A DNA stretch of 64,000 bases from JADJPO01 sp963825645 (GTDB lineage Bacteria; Actinomycetota; Actinomycetes; Actinomycetales; Kineosporiaceae), in contig CAWGTT010000010.1 in NCBI GenBank assembly GCA_963825645.1, forward strand, positions 186,001 through 250,000. The letters run 5' to 3'. The stretch's first letter is position 1. Each line of letters opens with the position of its first letter. The notes beneath the pieces were generated by a model. It was not told where the DNA came from, made no database searches, and was given only the letters and a program-made list of their open reading frames with translations. Both the position numbers and the translations under genes were made by a program. This document shows positions 40,246 to 48,946 of this stretch, piece by piece.

Positions 40246-41745
40246 ATGACCTCCACCCCAGCGCGAGACCTGACCGGTTCGTCGACCGCGACCCGCGGCT
40301 ACGGGCATGTCCGGGCGAACGGCACCATCGTGACCACCTCGAGCGTGGCTCCGTTGATCTGCTCGCCGATCGGCCAGGTCGCGCACCGCCAGGGCGTCGC
40401 CGCCCTGGCGGCCAGCTATCGGGCGCTCCCACCCGGCGCTCCGGTTCGCCTCGCCAAGCGCACCTCCAACCTCTTCCGGCAGCGCCGGGCGGTCGGCGCG
40501 CCCGGTCTGGACGTCTCGGGCCTGAGCAGTGTGATCAGCATCGACCCCGAGGCCCGAACGGCCGACGTCCAGGGCATGTGCACCTACGAGCGGCTGGTCG
40601 CCACCACGCTCGCCCAGAACCTGATGCCGCGGGTGGTGCCGCAGCTGCGGACGATCACCCTCGGCGGAGCGGTCACCGGCCTCGGCATCGAGTCGACCTC
40701 GTTCCGCAACGGACTGCCGCACGAATCGGTGCGTGAGCTCGACATCCTCAACGGCGCCGGCGAGATCGTCACCGCCCGACCTGAGGGCGAGCACGCCGAC
40801 CTCTACCGCGCCTTCCCGAACTCGTTCGGCAGCCTGGGCTACGCCACTCGGCTGCAGATCGAGCTGGAGCCGGTCCAGCCGTATGTGCTGACCCGCAACC
40901 TGCGCTTCGACGACCTCGACGAGCTCGTCGAGGCGATCGGCCGGATTGTCGGGACCCGAACATGGAGGGAAGGATCGGCCGACGAACCGGTCGACTTCCT
41001 GGACGGCGTGGTCTTCGGCGAGCGTGAGGCCTACCTGGTGGTCGGCCGGTGGAGCGACGAGCCTCCCCTCGGGTCGGCCCTGTCGGACTACACCGGCCAG
41101 GACATCTACTACACCTCGCTGCGCAGCCGCGATGCCGACGCGCTGACGGTCCACGACTACCTGTGGCGCTGGGACACCGACTGGTTCTGGTGCTCCAGGG
41201 CGTTCGGCGCGCAGAACCCCAGGCTGCGCCGGATCTGGCCGGCCAGGATGCGCCGCAGCGATGTGTACCACCGCGTCGTCGCGCTCGAGAACAGGTTCGG
41301 AGTCGCCGCGTCGATCGACCGGCGACGGGGCAAACCCGCCCGGGAGCGCGTCGTCCAAGACGTCGAAGTGCCGCTGGCACGGACCACCGACTTCCTGCGC
41401 TGGTATCTGGCGAACGTGCCCATGACTCCGGTCTGGCTGTGCCCACTGGTCGCCCAGCAGCAGTGGCCGCTCTACCCACTGCCACCTGGGCAGACCTACG
41501 TCAACGTCGGGTTCTGGGGAACAGTGCCGATCGAACCGGGACGCGTCGACGGCGACGTGAACCGGATGGTCGAGCAGGCCGTCGCCGAACGCGACGGGCA
41601 CAAGTCGCTGTACTCAGAGGCCTACTACGACGAAGAGGACTTCTGGGCCCGCTACGGGGGTGCGGCCTATCGGCACGTCAAGGAGCGCTACGACCCCCAG
41701 CAGCGGCTGCCCGACCTGTACGCCAAAGTGGTGCGTCGCGCCTGA
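40246..41745 (+). CDS. FAD-dependent oxidoreductase, TmsA/BfaA-like (10-methyl fatty acid synthesis)
   Basis: This 499-residue FAD-binding (PCMH/VAO-type) protein resembles DHCR24-like reductases. The FAD domain shows VISIDPEARTADVQGMCTYE, LGGAVTGLGIESTSFRNGLP and NSFGSLGYATRLQIEL; the C-terminal region contains YLWRWDTDWFWCSRAFGAQN and MTPVWLCPLV. In characterised actinomycetes such an oxidoreductase acts with a CFA-synthase-like methyltransferase to turn oleoyl lipids into 10-methylstearoyl (tuberculostearoyl) lipids by reducing the methylene intermediate. The methyltransferase lies two genes downstream (43223). The start is ATG 40246, 3 bp after DUF1015. Assignment rests on the family pattern and the neighbourhood, not on a conserved catalytic residue I can identify. 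Confidence 0.75.
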   Translation: MTSTPARDLTGSSTATRGYGHVRANGTIVTTSSVAPLICSPIGQVAHRQGVAALAASYRALPPGAPVRLAKRTSNLFRQRRAVGAPGLDVSGLSSVISIDPEARTADVQGMCTYERLVATTLAQNLMPRVVPQLRTITLGGAVTGLGIESTSFRNGLPHESVRELDILNGAGEIVTARPEGEHADLYRAFPNSFGSLGYATRLQIELEPVQPYVLTRNLRFDDLDELVEAIGRIVGTRTWREGSADEPVDFLDGVVFGEREAYLVVGRWSDEPPLGSALSDYTGQDIYYTSLRSRDADALTVHDYLWRWDTDWFWCSRAFGAQNPRLRRIWPARMRRSDVYHRVVALENRFGVAASIDRRRGKPARERVVQDVEVPLARTTDFLRWYLANVPMTPVWLCPLVAQQQWPLYPLPPGQTYVNVGFWGTVPIEPGRVDGDVNRMVEQAVAERDGHKSLYSEAYYDEEDFWARYGGAAYRHVKERYDPQQRLPDLYAKVVRRA

Positions 41746-41836
41746 CCCGGCCCCGAACGTCTCAACTCAGCCGTCGCGGCTGCCGAGGTGGATCTGGGGT
41801 CGTTGCGGGCGTCCCTTGTCGCGGGAGGAGGGGACC

Positions 41837-43168
41837 GTGGCCCATTGCCAGGCACCGGTCCCGGGCCTACGGAAGATGGTGCATGTCGGCCGTCAGCCGA
41901 TCTACGACGCCAGACGCCGGCTGCACGCCTACGAGCTGCTCTTCCGCGGTGAGCGCCACTGCGAGGAGGCCACTATCGCCGCCACGGACGAGGCCGGCGA
42001 CCAAGCGAGCACCGCTACGATCCTTGCTGCGTTCTCCGGGTTCGCCGCGTCCGAGCTGCTGGGCGGCCGTCCCGGATTCGTCAACCTCACCCGGGCGTTC
42101 CTGGTCGGCGACCTGCCCGTACCGTTCGCACCCGATCAGGCGGTGCTCGAGGTGCTCGAGACGGTCCGTCTCGACCCCGAGGTGCTGGACGGCGTGCGCC
42201 GGCTTCGCGATGCCGGCTACCGGATCGCCCTGGACGACTTCGTCTGGATACCCGGTGCCGACCAGCTGGTCAGCCTCGCCTCGATCGTCAAGCTGGATGT
42301 GCTGATGCCGTGGCAGGACGTGCTCGAGATCGCCGACCGGTGCCGGGGCGCCGGCGGTGCCGATCTCACGCTGCTCGCCGAACGCGTCGAGGACGAGGCC
42401 ACGCTGCAGCGCTGCCTCGAGCATGGATTCACCCTGTTCCAGGGGTACCACCTCGGACGGCCACAGACCCTGAGCACCGACACTCTGTCCTCCGACCGGC
42501 TGCTGGTGCTGCAGATGCTGGCTCGGCTGTCCGCGAGCGATGTGCAGATCCGCGACATCGACTCCATCCTGCGGGCCGACCCGGCGCTGGTGCTTCAGCT
42601 GATGCGGCTGGCGAACGCCTCGGCGCACGGCCTGACCCGCACCGTCTCCTCGATCACCGACGCCGCCGTGCTCATCGGGCTCACCCGGCTGCGGGCCTGG
42701 GTCTTGCTGCTGTCGATGTCCACGCTCGCCGGCGACGCGAGCGACGCCTCGCTCGCCCTGCTGCGCGGGTATACCTGCGAGCAGCTAGCCCGGCGCGCCC
42801 GCGGGACCTCGCGACGAGCCGACCTCGACCCGGACGCGGCGTTCGCCCTCGGTCTGCTGGACGGCATCACCACCCTGCTGGGGATCACACCACAGGCGCT
42901 GCTGGACGGCGTCCCGCCGCTGGACCCGCAGATCACCGCCGCCTTGACCGGCGAGCCGAATGCCCTGGGTACGCTCCTCGAGGCGGTGTGCGCCTACGAC
43001 GATGACGACGTGGCTGGTGTGGAGCGCACCGGGTACGCCCTTGACGTCGTCGCCGAGTGCTACGTGGCCGCGCTGTCCTGGACAACCAGGACCATGGCGT
43101 CGGCGCAGAACAACGGGCGTGATCTCGACTCGCGACAGACGGGTCATTTATCCGTTACACCGCCCTGA
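41837..43168 (+). CDS. EAL-HDOD signalling protein with degenerate EAL motif
   Basis: This 443-residue protein has an N-terminal EAL-like domain (VHVGRQPIYDARRRLHAYEL) and a C-terminal HDOD domain (QIRDIDSILRADPALVLQLM, then ANASAHGLTRTVSSITDA). The EAL triad is replaced by EVLETV and the usual metal/catalytic residues are incomplete, though LDDFVW is present, so it probably does not degrade cyclic di-GMP but may bind it or act as a scaffold. GTG 41837 is chosen because GGAGG at 41824-41828 is well placed; ATG 41876 is the alternative. It lies between the two predicted 10-methyl fatty-acid synthesis genes on the same strand, with gaps of 91 and 54 bp. Confidence 0.8.
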   Translation: MAHCQAPVPGLRKMVHVGRQPIYDARRRLHAYELLFRGERHCEEATIAATDEAGDQASTATILAAFSGFAASELLGGRPGFVNLTRAFLVGDLPVPFAPDQAVLEVLETVRLDPEVLDGVRRLRDAGYRIALDDFVWIPGADQLVSLASIVKLDVLMPWQDVLEIADRCRGAGGADLTLLAERVEDEATLQRCLEHGFTLFQGYHLGRPQTLSTDTLSSDRLLVLQMLARLSASDVQIRDIDSILRADPALVLQLMRLANASAHGLTRTVSSITDAAVLIGLTRLRAWVLLLSMSTLAGDASDASLALLRGYTCEQLARRARGTSRRADLDPDAAFALGLLDGITTLLGITPQALLDGVPPLDPQITAALTGEPNALGTLLEAVCAYDDDDVAGVERTGYALDVVAECYVAALSWTTRTMASAQNNGRDLDSRQTGHLSVTPP

Positions 43169-43222
43169 CCTGCGCCGTAGAGTGGGTTCGCGTTCTCCTC
43201 GCCTGCGACCGTAGGCGTCCAC

Positions 43223-44578
43223 GTGACTCTCTTCGACATCACGGGATGGTGGCCCACCATGGCAGGTCCGTTCACCGCATATCGCGCTGGGCCGGCAAGC
43301 GCGCCGCTGCGGCTGGCAGACATCGTCGAACTCCTCACCGACCGGCCGATCACCTTCCGGTTCACCGCCTACGACGGCAGCCACACCGGACCGGACGACG
43401 CCGCGCTCGGCCTGCACGTCAACTCTCCGCGCGGGGTGGCCTACCTGGCCACCACCCCCGGGTCCCTCGGCATGGCCCGCGCCTATGTCACCGGTGACCT
43501 GGACGTGGTCGGAACCCACCCCGGCGACCCCTACCCTCTGCTCCAGGCGATCTCGGTCGGGCTGCGCTGGCGCCGTCCGGACGCCGTCACTCTGGCCCGG
43601 GTGGCCCGGGCCCTCGGCGTGAGCCGTCTGGTGCCGCCACCGCCGCCGCCGCAGGAGGCGCTGCCGGACTGGCGACGTCGCCTGCGTGGCGTCATGCACT
43701 CCCGGCGACGGGACGCTGCGGCGATCCAACACCACTACGACGTCTCGAACGCCTTCTACGAGAAGGTGCTCGGCCCCTCCATGACCTATACCTGCGCCTG
43801 CTACCCGACGGCCGAGGCCAGCCTCGAACAGGCTCAGGAGAACAAGTACGACCTGGTCGCGCGCAAGCTCGGCCTTCGCGAGGGGATGACGCTGCTGGAC
43901 GTCGGGTGCGGCTGGGGCGGCATGGTCCGCCATGCGGCGTCCCGCTACGGGGTGTCGGCGCTCGGGGTGACCCTCAGTCGGGAACAGGCCGAGTGGGCCC
44001 AGGCGGCGATCGTCCGCGATGGTCTGTCCCACCTGGCCCATGTGCGTCATGGCGACTACCGCGACGTCGTCGAGTCCGGCTTCGACGCCGTGTCCTCGAT
44101 CGGACTGACCGAGCACATCGGCGTGGCCAACTACCCGGACTACTTCTCCTTCCTGCGCGAGCGGCTGCGCCCGGGAGGACGGCTGCTGAACCACTGCATC
44201 ACCCGGCCGGACAACCTGCACGTGCCACGGGTCAAGCGCGGCTTCATCGACCGCTATATCTTCCCGGACGGCGAGCTGACCGGCGCCGGGAAGATCATCA
44301 CCGAGATCCAGAACGCCGGGCTGGAGGTGCGCCACGCCGAGGACCTGCGCGAGCACTACGCCACGACCTGTGCAGCCTGGTGCGACAACCTGGTGGAGAA
44401 CTGGGACGCGTGCGTGGCCGAGGTCGGCCTGGCCACGGCGAAGATCTGGGGCCTGTACATGGCAGGTTCCCGACTCGGCTTCGAGACCGACCAGGTCGAG
44501 CTGCACCAGGTGCTCGCGGTCAGGCTGCACCACGACGGCCGCTCCGACATGCCGCTGCGACCGACCTGGGCCTCCTAG
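43223..44578 (+). CDS. CFA-synthase-like SAM methyltransferase, TmsB/BfaB-like
   Basis: This 451-residue enzyme methylates an unsaturated phospholipid acyl chain. The N-terminal about 160 residues form the extra domain of CFA synthases, and the catalytic part has AAIQHHYDVSNAFYEKVLGP, MTYTCACYP, the SAM site MTLLDVGCGWGGMV, and TEHIGVANYPDYFSFLRERL. With the FAD oxidoreductase at 40246 it probably makes 10-methylstearate rather than a cyclopropane. Start GTG 43223; ATG 43259 is an in-frame alternative. The end is followed by a cluster of repeats and hairpins that may stop the operon. The sequence does not by itself distinguish cyclopropane from methyl-branch products. Confidence 0.8.
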   Translation: MTLFDITGWWPTMAGPFTAYRAGPASAPLRLADIVELLTDRPITFRFTAYDGSHTGPDDAALGLHVNSPRGVAYLATTPGSLGMARAYVTGDLDVVGTHPGDPYPLLQAISVGLRWRRPDAVTLARVARALGVSRLVPPPPPPQEALPDWRRRLRGVMHSRRRDAAAIQHHYDVSNAFYEKVLGPSMTYTCACYPTAEASLEQAQENKYDLVARKLGLREGMTLLDVGCGWGGMVRHAASRYGVSALGVTLSREQAEWAQAAIVRDGLSHLAHVRHGDYRDVVESGFDAVSSIGLTEHIGVANYPDYFSFLRERLRPGGRLLNHCITRPDNLHVPRVKRGFIDRYIFPDGELTGAGKIITEIQNAGLEVRHAEDLREHYATTCAAWCDNLVENWDACVAEVGLATAKIWGLYMAGSRLGFETDQVELHQVLAVRLHHDGRSDMPLRPTWAS

Positions 44579-44594
44579 CGGTAGCCGGCCGGCT

Positions 44595-44723
44595 CAGCGC
44601 GACGCGGTGTCAGCGCGGCGCGGTGTCAGCGCGGCGCGGTGTCGGCCAGCCGGGACGTCACCCTGCCCAGGCACGGTGACGTCCCGGCGTACGAGAAGCT
44701 GTGTCGTACGGCTGTGTCGTACG
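44595..44723. repeat. Tandem repeats and 14-bp palindrome after the methyltransferase
   Basis: Three 16-bp units (CAGCGCGGCGCGGTGT type) at 44595-44642 are followed by a perfect palindrome, GCCGGGACGTCACC (44649-44662) with GGTGACGTCCCGGC (44675-44688), and two 13-bp copies of GCTGTGTCGTACG (44698-44723). The palindrome is a likely terminator for the operon that ends at 44578. No coding frame here is convincing. Confidence 0.75.
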
Positions 44724-44993
44724 GCCCATCGGGGGTCCTTACGCTCTGAGGGATCGACGTGGCCGGGGTGGCAGGTGCACCGTAGTAGGCGAACACACGC
44801 AAGGGCAGAGCGAGCACAGCGCTGCACGAGCACCGTCTGTGCAGGTGACGGCGGACTCAGCCCCTCGTCACGACACGTGCCGTACCGAACCGCTCACGAA
44901 CGGTTCGGGCGAATGGCGGCGGAAATCCCGCGAGGGGCCTATGTCCACCGCGCTTTGCGCGGTAGCGTCAGCGCGGGGTGACGGGAGGTATCC
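44724..44993. promoter_or_regulatory. Leader region of the maltokinase-like gene
   Basis: This part of the 415-bp gap contains an 8-bp palindrome CCGAACCG/CGGTTCGG (44885-44908) and a 7-bp hairpin ACCGCGC-TTT-GCGCGGT (44947-44963) that lies just before the ribosome site GGGAGG (44983-44988). No clear -35/-10 pair is visible. Confidence 0.45.
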
Positions 44994-46577
44994 GTGAGTG
45001 ACGGGGCGCCGGGTGGGACAACCACGCCGTCGACTGCGCGGCCGCACGACGCCTCGATCTGGCAGTACCCGCTCGACCTCGGAGCGGCGATCACCGTCGA
45101 ACGGAACCAGGACGACCAGGGGTTCACCTGCCGACCGCTGCGGACGTTCGCCGCGGCGTCACCTGCCTGGGGCCTGTCCCAGGACGATCTGGCCGCCGCC
45201 CGCACCCTCGTGCACGCTCGCAGCACCCGCCGCGCGCCGAACGACTCCGCTCCGGTGCCGGGGCTGGCCGCCCCCCAGATGTCCGGCGACGAGGGGCCGG
45301 AGGAGGAGTCCGGGATCGCCGAGGCCTTCGTCAACCTGCTGCGCCACGAGGTGATCCCGCCGGTACCCGGGTTCCGGGTGGTTCGGCTGGTGCCGCCGCC
45401 CGAGGCCCACGGCGAGCGTCCGGTGGAGGACGAGAGCGCCTCCTCGGTCGTGGTCGGCGAGCGGGTGGTCGTGACCTGGGTTCGCCAGGTGCAGGACTCC
45501 GACCACGAGGCCCCCCGGACGCTCGCCCATCTGGACGCGGTGGGCCACTTCGAGGTGCCCGAGACCCACGGGATGCTGCTGTGGACCGCCCCCAGCGGAC
45601 GCGAGGTCCCGGTCGCCTGGGCCACCAAATACCTACCGCGAGCCAGGGACGGGTGGGACTGGTGCCTTGAGCTGGCGCAGCGGGCGCTCGGGGTCACCTC
45701 CACCGGACGATCGGGAGGATCAGACTCGTGGGCGAGCGACTTCCCGGCGAGGCTGGGGCGGACGGCGGCGAAGCTGCACCTGGCATTGGCCACCCCATCC
45801 GCGATCCTCCCGGAGCCGACCGCTGTGGCACCAGCGGACCTGGTCCGAGCCTGGCACGCAGCCGCCCGGCGCCTGGTCGGTGAGGCCGAGCGGGTGGCCC
45901 GGGACGGCACGCTGGAGGGCGTCGCCGATGTGCTGATTCCCCGGCTCGGCCTGCTCCAGGCCGCGGTCGACCACCTCGGGGCGGTCGCCGACGCGAGCGA
46001 GGCCCTGGACGGCGAGCAGGTGCTGATCCAGCGCGTTCACGGTGATCTGCACGTGGGACAGATCCTACGCTGGCCGGGAGGCCTGGCGGTCGTCGACTTC
46101 CATCCCTGCCCGATGGTCGAGGTGGACGGGCTGAGCGTCGGGCAGGCGATGCAACCGGCAGCACGGGACATCGCCCGGTTGCTGCGCAGCCTCGACCACG
46201 TCGCCCGTGTGGTCGACAAGGGCACCGGGTTCGCGATGACCGACCGGGTCGATGCCTGGAGCTGCGCCGCTCGCGCGCGACTCCTCGACGCGTATCGGTC
46301 CGAGCTGGCCGAGGCCGGGCGGTCGAACCTGCTGGACGAGCGGCTGTTGCCGGCGTTCGAGGCCGAACAGCTCTGCCGCGAGATCGTCTACGCCAGCGAG
46401 CATCTGCCGTCCTGGGTGTACGCGCCGCTGGGCGGTCTGTGGCAGTCCTTCGAGTCCGACTGCGGCCGCGCGGCGCAGGTCGGCGCCGCCGTCGCGGCCG
46501 CCGACCAGGCGGTCGCCGACCAGGCGGCCACCGGTCGGCGACGGCATGGGCGACGGGCGCGCACGCCGCGAATCTGA
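44994..46577 (+). CDS. Maltokinase-like (aminoglycoside-phosphotransferase-fold) sugar kinase
   Basis: This 527-residue protein resembles maltokinase (Mak/Pep2) and the actinobacterial glucosamine kinases. The N-terminal beta-rich cap starts with WQYPLDLGAAITVERNQDD, and the kinase core carries the Brenner-type loop QRVHGDLHVGQILRW (about residues 345-360) and VVDFHPCPMVEVD, in place of the DFE-type metal site. The C-terminal region holds IVYASEHLPSWVYAPLGGLW. It would phosphorylate a hexose or maltose with ATP; trehalose/GlgE genes are not nearby, so the sugar is open. Start GTG 44994 follows GGGAGG (44983-44988). A long Asp/Glu/Pro-rich insert (about residues 75-110) separates the first two parts. 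Confidence 0.7.
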   Translation: MSDGAPGGTTTPSTARPHDASIWQYPLDLGAAITVERNQDDQGFTCRPLRTFAAASPAWGLSQDDLAAARTLVHARSTRRAPNDSAPVPGLAAPQMSGDEGPEEESGIAEAFVNLLRHEVIPPVPGFRVVRLVPPPEAHGERPVEDESASSVVVGERVVVTWVRQVQDSDHEAPRTLAHLDAVGHFEVPETHGMLLWTAPSGREVPVAWATKYLPRARDGWDWCLELAQRALGVTSTGRSGGSDSWASDFPARLGRTAAKLHLALATPSAILPEPTAVAPADLVRAWHAAARRLVGEAERVARDGTLEGVADVLIPRLGLLQAAVDHLGAVADASEALDGEQVLIQRVHGDLHVGQILRWPGGLAVVDFHPCPMVEVDGLSVGQAMQPAARDIARLLRSLDHVARVVDKGTGFAMTDRVDAWSCAARARLLDAYRSELAEAGRSNLLDERLLPAFEAEQLCREIVYASEHLPSWVYAPLGGLWQSFESDCGRAAQVGAAVAAADQAVADQAATGRRRHGRRARTPRI

Positions 46578-46696
46578 GTCCGGGGTTCCAGCGCTACCGG
46601 AGTCCGTTCGTGGCCCGATGTGGCTCGCCGTCCAGCGGTCGCACCCGTCCGGCAGTATCGGATCCGCTCTCCATCAGATATGTTCCGACCTACCCC

Positions 46697-46726
46697 TTGA
46701 AACCGTATACAACCAGACCTTAATCT
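46697..46726 (+). promoter_or_regulatory. Predicted promoter of the fructose PTS operon
   Basis: TTGAAA (46697-46702), an 18-bp spacer and TAATCT (46721-46726) form a good vegetative promoter in an AT-rich island. The start point would be near 46733, upstream of the fruR ATG at 46768. The island is the natural site for FruR/fructose-1-phosphate control. Confidence 0.6.
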
Positions 46727-46767
46727 CAACTAAACGGGTGCCCGAATAGTTGGACAAGGTTGTCACC

Positions 46768-47529
46768 ATGTACGCGACCGAGCGACACCAGCTGATCGTC
46801 GACCGGGCCCGCGCCCGGGGCCGGGTCGAGGTCCACGCGCTGGCCACCGAGCTGGAGGTCACGCCTGAGACGATCCGCCGCGACCTGAGCGCCCTGGAGC
46901 GTTCGCGCCTGGTCCGGCGCACTCACGGCGGGGCGATCCCCGTCGAGCGGATCACCTTCGAACCCGACCTTGCCGACCGTGAGACCCGCAACGTCGAGCA
47001 GAAACACCGGATCGCTCGGGCCGCCCTGGCCCAACTGCCGGAGGAGGGGGCCGTGTTGATCGACGCGGGCACGACCACAGCCCAGCTGGCCCGGGTGATC
47101 CCGGACGACAGCGTGCTGACCGTGGTCACCAACGGGCTGACGGTGGCGATGATCCTCGCCGAGCGACCCAACATCACCCTGCACCAGGTCGGCGGCCGGG
47201 TTCGCGGCCGTACGCTGGCCGCCGTCGACGACTGGGCGGTGCGCGCCCTGCACGACGTCATCGTGGACGTCGCCTTCATCGGCACCAACGGCGCCTCGCT
47301 GGCAGGTGGGCTGACCACGCCCGACCGGGACGAGGCGGCGGTCAAGCGCGCCATGATCGCCTCGGCCCGGCGAAGGGTGCTGCTGGCAGACCATTCCAAG
47401 TTCGAAACGGATCACTTCGCACGCTTTGGTTGGCTCGCAGAACTCGACATAGTTATCACCGACGACCAGCTCGACGATGAGCTGGCGACTGAGGTCGCCG
47501 GCGCCGGACCCCAGGTGGTGCGCGCATGA
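46768..47529 (+). CDS. fruR: DeoR-family repressor of the fructose operon
   Basis: This 253-residue DeoR-type regulator has an N-terminal HTH (VEVHALATELEVTPETIRRD) and RRTHGGAI, and a C-terminal sugar-phosphate-binding domain (VLIDAGTTTAQLARVI, TPDRDEAAVKRAMI). DeoR regulators of this kind bind a sugar phosphate, here probably fructose 1-phosphate, to release the operator. ATG 46768 is chosen over TTG 46750. It overlaps fruK by 4 bp (ATGA) and is the first gene of the operon. Confidence 0.85.
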   Translation: MYATERHQLIVDRARARGRVEVHALATELEVTPETIRRDLSALERSRLVRRTHGGAIPVERITFEPDLADRETRNVEQKHRIARAALAQLPEEGAVLIDAGTTTAQLARVIPDDSVLTVVTNGLTVAMILAERPNITLHQVGGRVRGRTLAAVDDWAVRALHDVIVDVAFIGTNGASLAGGLTTPDRDEAAVKRAMIASARRRVLLADHSKFETDHFARFGWLAELDIVITDDQLDDELATEVAGAGPQVVRA

Positions 47530-48497
47530 TCGTGACTCTGACCCCGAACCCGAGCCTCGACCGGACCCTGCAGATCGATGCTCTGCATCGCGGTGAGGTG
47601 CACCGGGCCACGGGCGGACGGGTGGACCCCGGCGGAAAAGGGGTCAATGTCTCCCGTGCCCTCGCCCAGCACGGACTGCCCACCACCGCGGTGCTTCCGC
47701 TCGGCGGCCCGGACGGTGACCGGCTGGCCGAGCTGCTCGGCGGCCTCGGGGTGGAGGTCGGCGCCGTCCCGGTGGCGGGCGGCGTCCGCAGCAACATCAC
47801 CGTCGCCGAGCCCGACGGGACCACCACGAAGCTCAACGAGCCGGGGCCGGTGCTGTCCGAGACCGAGCAGAAGGCGTTGGTGGACGCCGTCCTCGAGCTC
47901 GCCGGGCCCGGCACCTGGGTGGTCGGCTCGGGCAGCCTGCCCCGCGGCGTCCCGGACAGCTTCTACGCCGACCTGGTCGCCGCGGTGCATTCCGCGGGCG
48001 CCAAGGTTGTGATCGACTCCAGCGGCGCCGCGATGGCCGAGGTGCTCGCCGCGGGAGGCAGGGGCGGCGCGCTGCCGGACCTGGTCAAGCCCAACCGCGA
48101 GGAGCTGGCGGAGGCCGTGGGCAGGCCGCTACGCACCCTGGGGGACGTGGTCGCCGCCGCGACCGAGCTGCAGCGCAGCGGAGTCCCCGCCGTGCTGGCC
48201 AGCCTGGGGGCGGACGGCGCCGTGCTGGTCACCGCCGACGAGGTGCTGCACGGCGAGGCCCGGATCGCCGCCCCGGTCAGCACCGTCGGTGCCGGTGACG
48301 CCGGTCTGGCCGGCTACATCTCCCGCGCGGCGGACGGGGCGTCGCCGCGGGACTGCCTGACCGCGGCGCTCGGCTGGGGCAGCGCTGCAACGAGTCTGCC
48401 GGGAAGCCGGATGCCGGCACCGGACGACGTCGCCGCGATCGTGGTGACGGTTCACGACCATGTCGACGAGCACCGAGTCCTGGAAGGGGATGCCTGA
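47526..48497 (+). CDS. fruK: 1-phosphofructokinase
   Basis: This 323-residue PfkB-family kinase phosphorylates fructose 1-phosphate to fructose 1,6-bisphosphate. Motifs: TLTPNPSLDRTLQI at the start, the GGKGVNVSRALAQHG loop, and the C-terminal nucleotide/anion-hole signature VGAGDAGLAGY with catalytic Asp. It overlaps fruR by 4 bp and the next gene by 1 bp, so translation is coupled along the operon. In this PTS the IIA/IIBC permease would deliver fructose 1-phosphate to it. Confidence 0.9.
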   Translation: MIVTLTPNPSLDRTLQIDALHRGEVHRATGGRVDPGGKGVNVSRALAQHGLPTTAVLPLGGPDGDRLAELLGGLGVEVGAVPVAGGVRSNITVAEPDGTTTKLNEPGPVLSETEQKALVDAVLELAGPGTWVVGSGSLPRGVPDSFYADLVAAVHSAGAKVVIDSSGAAMAEVLAAGGRGGALPDLVKPNREELAEAVGRPLRTLGDVVAAATELQRSGVPAVLASLGADGAVLVTADEVLHGEARIAAPVSTVGAGDAGLAGYISRAADGASPRDCLTAALGWGSAATSLPGSRMPAPDDVAAIVVTVHDHVDEHRVLEGDA

Positions 48498-48946
48498 TGA
48501 CGGCATTGATCACTGAGGACCTCGTCGTCCTCGACGCCACCGCGGATGATCGCCACCAGATCAACCGCACTCTCGCCGAGAAGCTCCTGGCCGCAGGCCG
48601 GATCTCCGATCTGGACGGCTTCCTGGCCGACATCCGGGCCCGTGAGGAACAGATGCCGACCGGGCTGCCCGGCGGGATCGGGATCCCCCACTGCCGATCG
48701 GCGCATGTGGTGGAGCCGACGCTCGGCTTCGCCCGGGTGCCCGACGGCGTCGACTTCGGGGCCGAGGACGGTCCGGCCAACCTGATCTTCATGATCGCCG
48801 CGCCGGAAGGCGCCGGCTCGGAGCACCTCACGATCCTCGCCAAGCTGGCCCGCAAGCTCATCCACCAGTCGTTCCGCGACTCCCTCCTCGCCGCCGAAAG
48901 CCCCGGCGACGTGATCGACCTCGTCTCCAAGGAGGTAGGGCTGTGA
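48497..48946 (+). CDS. PTS fructose-specific enzyme IIA
   Basis: This 149-residue protein is a stand-alone IIA domain of the mannitol/fructose type. The phosphorylated residue is His65 in GIGIPHCRSAHVVE. It receives phosphate from HPr and passes it to the IIB Cys9 of the next gene. The ATG at 48497 shares a base with the fruK stop, and the end overlaps the IIBC start by 4 bp (GTGA). In many bacteria IIA is fused to HPr or IIBC; here it is separate. Confidence 0.88.
   Translation: MTALITEDLVVLDATADDRHQINRTLAEKLLAAGRISDLDGFLADIRAREEQMPTGLPGGIGIPHCRSAHVVEPTLGFARVPDGVDFGAEDGPANLIFMIAAPEGAGSEHLTILAKLARKLIHQSFRDSLLAAESPGDVIDLVSKEVGL

Noticed and set aside
44594..44833. Short minus-strand frames over the repeat cluster
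   Set aside because: They are made of repeat sequence and Arg/Thr-rich codons with no ribosome site or family match.
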